Shown here piece by piece: positions 58,750-64,000 of a DNA stretch of 64,000 bases (positions are counted from its first letter, which is position 1; every line of letters begins with the position of its first letter). This DNA comes from Episyrphus balteatus (lineage: Eukaryota > Arthropoda > Insecta > Diptera > Syrphidae), in assembly GCF_945859705.1 (NCBI RefSeq), contig NC_079136.1, positions 77,748,867-77,812,866 on the forward strand. Reading direction: 5' to 3'. The translations under genes were made by a program, and so were the position numbers. The notes under the pieces are model-generated. The model had not been told where the DNA came from and ran no database searches. It worked only from the letters and a program-made list of their open reading frames with translations.

Positions 58750-60095
58750 TATCTCTCTGCTTAGCCTGTGTTGCTTTTTGTTTGGTCAGTCGTTTAAGGC
58801 GGCTTTTATCGACTCTTCACCGGCACACAGTATTGCCAGAACTACCGTCACAGTTGCCCCATAGAAGGCTTCCCGCATCCTAAAGGTAGCGCCCCGGAAG
58901 CTTAATACGGCAACCTCTAAGGGTGCGGGGCGTTCTTCCTTGTGGTGCTTCTGATAAAACCAGTGTGGATTTCAGAGATGGTTGAGGTATTGTCTATGTA
59001 GGTTCTGGGATAACTCGTATGGTTGTCGCTGATTTATTAGGCGCTTTCATCGATTTTAAGGTACAAAAGGGTCCAATGCTGCCAATATTGATGTATCCAT
59101 TCGGATTTTAAATGGCGTTGGACTTTCGTCCTTGGACAAGGTATGCATGTGAAGGGTCCAGAGGAAAAATGACATATGTCCACTTTAAGTCAAAAATAAA
59201 CTAATGATGATATTTTGTAGTATTTACTGAGTACTATCTGATGCCATATTTACTTATAGAAAACAAATTCAAGCTTTGCTAAAAAAATAGATAAATGATG
59301 TGCCTTTAGTTCTAAGTTGTATGGGGAACAATATTTGAAGTTACGCTTTTCTCGGAATGTGTTGTGCTGTTTTCCTATGGGCCGTTCATGAGTTTACAAA
59401 GTTAGCACAATTCTGGAAAATGTTCGGTCCAACGAAACGCTGAGTCATTAGTCGCACTAAAATTTGGCGAACAGAATGCGAAAGATAATAAGTTGCATGG
59501 AAGAATGTTTATTTGAATCGTTCAACACAAAATAGACCAGCACCAGCAACGTCAACAGCGTCGTTTAGCAAAAATCCTAATCGCAAAAATTAGAGGTTGG
59601 TAGTTGCGTCTCAAAGATTATTTTAGGTTGGTCAGTTTTAGGCGGCTTCATATATGTATGTAATTCATATATGTAATTCTATGTGGGCTTGAGGTCTAGA
59701 ATTACATTTTTAATTCAACAAAGGTCACGAAATAAGGAATAATTGCTATTTATTTTCAGTATTGAGAAAAATTTAATTTTGATGTTTTTTTTTTCAAATC
59801 AACAAAAAACTGAGAAATTTGAAAAGTGTTTTAGATCAACTAAAGTAGACTCTTCAAATCTTTGATATCAACTTCGGGAATCTTCTACAAAACCTTCATA
59901 ACTGCTTAATATGTCTTTTATTTGTATAGGTGTTTTGTACCTAATTATAAAATAAACAAAGTGCATACTTTTGTTCAATAAATTCCATCATTTTGCGTAC
60001 TAAAGGTAACAGTAACACATACATAATTTATAAAATTAATATCATAAAATATTAAAGATTTCCAGAAAACAATAATTATTTAAAATTAAAATTAT
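58750..60095. other. Intergenic DNA with an unidentified less AT-rich block
   Basis: The segment at about 58770-59180 is notably less AT-rich (for example CCCCATAGAAGGCTTCCCGC and a GGGTGCGGGGCG segment) and may be an old transposon fragment, but no open frame or terminal repeats support an assignment. Confidence 0.35.
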
Positions 60096-60099
60096 TTAA

Positions 60100-61560
60100 T
60101 TTCTATCTAATAGGTTTTTTTCAAGTAGTTATCTATAATACAATTTACCTACCTGTTAGTTACAAACCAAAACACCACACCTTCAGTTTCTACGAATTTT
60201 TAACCTATCATTGACTCTCCGTCTCCATTTATAATCAACTACCTTCTGCAATCGATTTCCAATAAATTAATTTACAGACTCGTGCTGCCCATGAGTCCCG
60301 CAACTGATAAGTTCATAATAATATAACAATAAATTCATTATTATTTCAACGTTGATACACCTATGCATGTATTGACCAGACTTCATTACTTGCCGCACAA
60401 AACCATTTATTATTAATTCGTTTTAAAGCATAAACACAACACACCCAACATGCCACTCCTAATTCCACGTTTCTTTCTTTTCATCATAACAAATACTATA
60501 TCGTTACTTTATACTCTTCCTCATCAACCAAGAAAGAAATAATAATCAACCTGCATGAAAATACTTTATATGTCACCCATGTACTTAACTTTTAGTTATG
60601 AACGAACGACTAAAAAATGAAGGAGCACAAAAAATAAAAATAACAACAAAAACCAAGACCATCATATGCTAGAGGCTACTCTCCATCACACAACACATTC
60701 ACAACCTCATACCACTCGGTCAACATCATTATGAAATCGTGCCACATAATTGCTTCCGTCTGGTTTCGTCCACCCATTTCATTATCCCCATATAATAATA
60801 TCTCTCTCATTCACAAAACTCTCTCATGAATGGATCCATCCATTCACAAAACATCCTCATTATCAGAACGTGGGAAACTTCAAGATAACGAGTGTTGTGT
60901 GGATATCCTTAATTTCCTTCCAACAAAAAACAAAAAAGATGAAGATATTTTTTTTCGATTCCTGTTCCACAACCACCTTAAATTTTGTTGCTGTTCCTTA
61001 GTTCTTATTCAAAACAAAAATATCGGTATCCTGAACTGAGATCCTGCCGTTCTGTATGTGAAGGTATTTATTTTTTTTTTTGTTCGTTGTCTCTGTTTGA
61101 AAACACTTAACAATTGATGGTGGTGCGTGGGAATTTCAGAAAACTTAACTTTCCCACGAAAATTTTATATTTTGTGCCCTCATTTGTAAAATAAACCCAA
61201 TAGCCCTATCCCGTTTGCTACCACTATCATTTGCTATATGTCCTTCCCTTTCAATCTCAATTTCGAAAGCAAAAGAAGACAATTTTCAAAACACCTGCCG
61301 TTTTTTATGCATAGGATTTTTCCCTTACTTGAATCACTTGAAATGACTATACACGGCCTGTGTAGTACACTACACTATACACAACACACCCCCGAGAAGG
61401 GTGATCCTTTTACACAATGTTTTTCTTTCATTTTCTCTCTTCGCATTCACTTTCGGGGTCTCTTATCGAAGTTTAAACAAGTAAGAAGGCTGCACGTGTG
61501 TATTTTTGTCGGTGTTCATGTGTGCGTAGGTACACTTGTGCGTTTTAGACTTCCTCGGGA
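60100..61560 (+). promoter_or_regulatory. Bearded-family gene upstream region
   Basis: Non-repetitive DNA, less T-tract rich than the flanks. It holds a lone Su(H) site CGTGGGAA (60869-60876), the SPS at 61126-61158 and an E box at 61292-61298. Overlapping open frames (60750-61039, 61238-61603) have no domain and end upstream of or at the promoter. Confidence 0.55.
61126..61158 (+). promoter_or_regulatory. Bearded-family gene SPS
   Basis: CGTGGGAA (61126-61133) and its exact inverse TTCCCACG (61151-61158) are separated by 17 bp, the strongest Su(H) pair in the window. An E box GCAGGTG on the minus strand (CACCTGC, 61292-61298) lies 134 bp closer to the gene. The pair is about 450 bp upstream of the inferred start site. 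Confidence 0.9.
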
Positions 61561-61563
61561 AGG

Positions 61564-61600
61564 TATAAAAGCCGATTGGATTGTTAGTTTGAAAACATTC
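61564..61600 (+). promoter_or_regulatory. Bearded-family gene core promoter
   Basis: The TATA box TATAAAAG (61564-61571) is followed by an ACATTC initiator-like sequence with its A at about 61597. The leader of about 90 nt has no upstream ATG. Confidence 0.75.
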
Positions 61601-61688
61601 TGAATTCGTTCTTCATTCGAGAAAGACACGACACAAAAAGTTCTTCACCAATTCATTTTAAAAAAATTTTAATATTTTACGTATAAAA

Positions 61689-62165
61689 ATGTGTATCGTA
61701 ATGCCAGAACAACAAACAACAACAACAACAATGGTTTCAACATTATCTAAGAAGTCAGCTTCTTACAGCATTAAGAGAGTTTTGAAGGCAATCTTCAAAA
61801 AACAACAAAAGCAGCAAAAACATACAAGATCATTGGAATCCCTGGAATCACTCGAAAATCTACGCAATTCACAAACTGAAGTTTACTATACAGAAATTGA
61901 AGATAATTCGGCTAATGAGAAATTGGTTCATTTTATTTTGGAAGAATCGGAACAGCAACAACAAACAGAACCCAAGGATGAGGGTATTTATGTTCCTGTT
62001 CGATTTGCACGCACTGAAGTTGGTACATTCTTTTGGACTACAAATTTGCAACCTGTCATGAGTATTGTTCCTGCTGCTGATGAAGATTTAGTGCAACCAG
62101 CTTACTGCTATAGTAACAGCCAATATCCACAATTGCAATTTGGTGATCGATGGGCCCAAGCATAA
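61689..62165 (+). CDS. Bearded-family protein, E(spl) m4/mα type
   Basis: This is a 158-residue intronless protein with all four Bearded-family motifs in order: a basic amphipathic helix (SYSIKRVLKAIFKKQQKQQK, 25-44), NSANEKL (73-79), PVRFARTEVGTFFWTT (103-118) and C-terminal DRWAQA (153-158). A Ser-Leu-Glu repeat (SLESLESLENL, 48-58) and Gln-rich tracts separate them. In Drosophila, m4 and mα belong to this family; such proteins bind the ubiquitin ligase Neuralized and limit Delta endocytosis, so they act in Notch signalling at the cell cortex rather than on DNA. The third and fourth motifs are absent from some short family members, so m4 or mα is likelier than Bob or Brd. Three in-frame Met (1, 5, 15) leave the start slightly uncertain. 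Confidence 0.95.
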   Translation: MCIVMPEQQTTTTTMVSTLSKKSASYSIKRVLKAIFKKQQKQQKHTRSLESLESLENLRNSQTEVYYTEIEDNSANEKLVHFILEESEQQQQTEPKDEGIYVPVRFARTEVGTFFWTTNLQPVMSIVPAADEDLVQPAYCYSNSQYPQLQFGDRWAQA

Positions 62166-62370
62166 ATTAGAAACAAGTAAAGTGCATTTTACCAGAAGTT
62201 CATTGAACCCGAATATACTCAGGAAAAATTACACTGCACGAAAGGAAAGAAAGATTTTATTTATAAGATTGTGATAAGCATAAAGATTACTTAATTTTTA
62301 TTTTTTTTTTATAAATTTTTATATTATGACAAAAATTATATAAATGTGATAACAATACAGCTTTAAAAAA
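62166..62370 (+). promoter_or_regulatory. Bearded-family gene 3' UTR with K and Brd boxes
   Basis: K boxes TGTGAT lie at 62270-62275 and 62345-62350, and a Brd box AGCTTTA at 62359-62365. A 36-nt segment just after the stop (about 62179-62214, with GTGCATTTTACCAGAAGTT) recurs at 63091-63126. No GY box or clear AATAAA was found in this stretch. Confidence 0.8.
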
Positions 62371-63640
62371 AGAAAAATATATATACATTACCTAATAGCA
62401 AAGAAATCTTTTGTTGTTTTGATTTATTTTGATGGTTGATTTTTTGTTTCAAGTTGTCAGTTTTTGTCCGTTTTCTCTTTTCTCTAATATGCATGAGGCC
62501 ATTCAACTTGAAATATGAAAAAAAAAAAACATTGTAGGTAGAAGTTTGATGAAGATTGAATTGATTTTGAGTTAGAGGATACTTTCATGGATATCCTTAA
62601 GTAAGGTTGTCGCAATGCGTAGGATGTTTGTTTACATTTTTTTCAGATTTAAAAAAGGTTCTTATTTTCTTTAGTTCCAATATAAAGACTATTGAGCTTC
62701 TACCACCATTTATGCCTTTGACTGCAAATGAGACGGAAACTAGAAGCGAAATTCAAAACTTTAAGCCATCAATACAATTGATGCGTAATTTTAAATTTCT
62801 GTTCTATTTATTTCTCGTTACTTTTAACTTTTAACGTTACTTTTTTCTTCCTCCACGATTCCACTTTTTTTCTGTTTTCCTTAGAATTTTTTTTTTTTTA
62901 ATTTTTCATTTTTGTAATTTCTTTATTGCTAATATTTAATATTTAATTCTTGACTTTTGATAGCTCAAGTCGATTTTTCGTAAAATAATATAAAATTTAA
63001 TAAAAATTGTTAGTAAATATGCAATCGCACATTTAATTAACCACCCTGATTTTAGATGGGTTCAGGCTTAGATTAAAAAAAAAAACAAATAAGTGCATTT
63101 TACCAAAACTTCATTGAACCCGAAAATTTAATTAAATCAGGGTTGAACATGACATTGGGGCAGCCGAGGCAGAGCATGCTATGACTTACTACATTGTATA
63201 TCTATGTTATAAACTTACAAGTATATAAATGATCTAGCAGCAAATGCCTTGCACAGCCTTATTCCAAATAAAAGAGCTGAGTAACGAACTTTTTTTTTCG
63301 AGGTGTGGATTTTAGAAAAAAATGATAATTTTTGGTATTATGTAAAAAACTTAAGGTTGACAAACGACAGCAGTTTGAGTTTTTGAAAAAAACTGAAAAT
63401 TTTCAATTTTCAGTGGAAAAAGAGAATGTTCAAGTTTGTATGGAACGTGGACGTTTCGCGGCCAGGAATGAATTTGTTATTTTTTCATGTAAATAAGTCT
63501 TACATATATTATGCAGAAGTTTTATCCTTGTGACGTTCTTCAGAAACGGATAAAATGCATTTTTGCATTTAATACTTTATATAAATTGTCTCAATATTAT
63601 AAATATTATAACTTCAATGTGATACTCTATCATTTTCCCT
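62371..63640. other. Downstream flank of the Bearded-family gene
   Basis: AT-rich. It contains the second copy of the 3' UTR segment (63091-63126). The frame at 62607-62834 shows no domain. No other feature is supported. Confidence 0.45.
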
Positions 63641-63644
63641 AAGT

Positions 63645-64000
63645 CTGATGACCTTAATCTTGAATATCCAACCACTAGAACCCAAACTATAAGCATTTTA
63701 AAACAACAGTTTCAAGTCTATTTTGAGAGTTTTAATGTTCAATTTTTTGCTAGTTTGAATTGTTTGAAAACTCGAACAAAATCTTGAAGTGGTTGTCTTA
63801 AAAATCTTATAATATGAGTTCTGTTAGTCATATTTACAAGATTAATGTTTGCAGACTCAGGGAAAATGACAGAGCATCATATTTTATGTTCCAAATAAAA
63901 ATATAATTTAATCTGTCCTTCATACATTGAACAATGCATTAACAATACTAATATTGCAATATCTTACATTCTTAATGCAATACAGCAAAACGTCCATAGT
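63645..64000 (+). repeat. Dispersed repeat family D, copy 2
   Basis: It matches 29670-30035 in order and orientation (TAGAACCCAAACTATAAGC, then ACAGAGCATCATATTTTA, then CTAATATTGCAATATCT). It runs to the window edge and may continue. Confidence 0.8.

Noticed and set aside
61238..61603. 121-codon frame ending inside the Bearded-gene promoter
   Set aside because: It overlaps the E box and TATA box, has no domain and no promoter of its own.

Overview
This window is AT-rich animal DNA carrying part of an Enhancer of split complex, E(spl)-C. The bHLH proteins match the Drosophila E(spl) mδ, mγ, mβ and m5/m8 types closely enough in remembered sequence to name them, so the source is a higher fly (Brachycera, probably Cyclorrhapha). 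The species cannot be told from the sequence. Five intronless genes are present: mδ (16708-17250, +), mγ (22363-22977, +), mβ (40871-41491, -), an m5/m8-type bHLH gene (54619-55173, +) and a Bearded-family gene of the m4/mα type (61689-62165, +). Everything else is regulatory DNA or transposable-element debris.

All four bHLH proteins have the Hes layout: a basic region with proline, HLH, Orange domain and C-terminal WRPW, the tetrapeptide that recruits Groucho. They are expected to be nuclear repressors switched on by Notch through Su(H). The Bearded-family protein carries the four motifs of that family, which antagonises Neuralized. Promoters show TATA-like boxes. mγ, mβ and the Bearded gene each have a proximal pair of inverted Su(H) sites with a 17-bp spacer (the SPS architecture). 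mγ and the Bearded gene also have a proneural E box (GCAGGTG) nearby. The 3' flanks of all five genes carry Brd box, K box or GY box motifs, the known microRNA target sites of this gene set.

Two further SPS-type clusters with E boxes lie far from any gene: 11532-11750 (about 5 kb upstream of mδ) and 32363-32411 (midway between mγ and mβ). They are the best candidates for undescribed Notch-responsive enhancers here. Single Su(H) sites mark other less AT-rich islands near 27.4, 35.4 and 48.1 kb.

The intergenic DNA is inflated by mobile elements: a Jockey-type LINE reverse transcriptase fragment at the left edge; a 1.65-kb head-to-head palindrome of a Tc1-like transposon (2792-4437); several other long inverted-repeat elements (5055-6568, 35672-37700, 38758-39491, 44932-45277); a Tigger/pogo-like MITE; Tc1 relics; PIF/Harbinger-like MITEs; repeated copies of an INE-1-like (Helitron-derived) element, one with a large CAGACTGA expansion; a five-copy ~145-bp tandem array; and a foldback element with inverted arrays of an AAAATTCTGTA repeat, an 8-bp target duplication and a FLYWCH-like ORF fragment (52611-53923).

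Gene order mδ-mγ-mβ matches Drosophila, with mβ inverted. In Drosophila mβ is followed by mα, m1, m2, m3, m4 and then m5; here an m5/m8-type gene comes next after mβ and a Bearded gene follows. This suggests a lineage-specific order or a rearrangement. No m1, m2, m3, m6, m7 or groucho gene was found.
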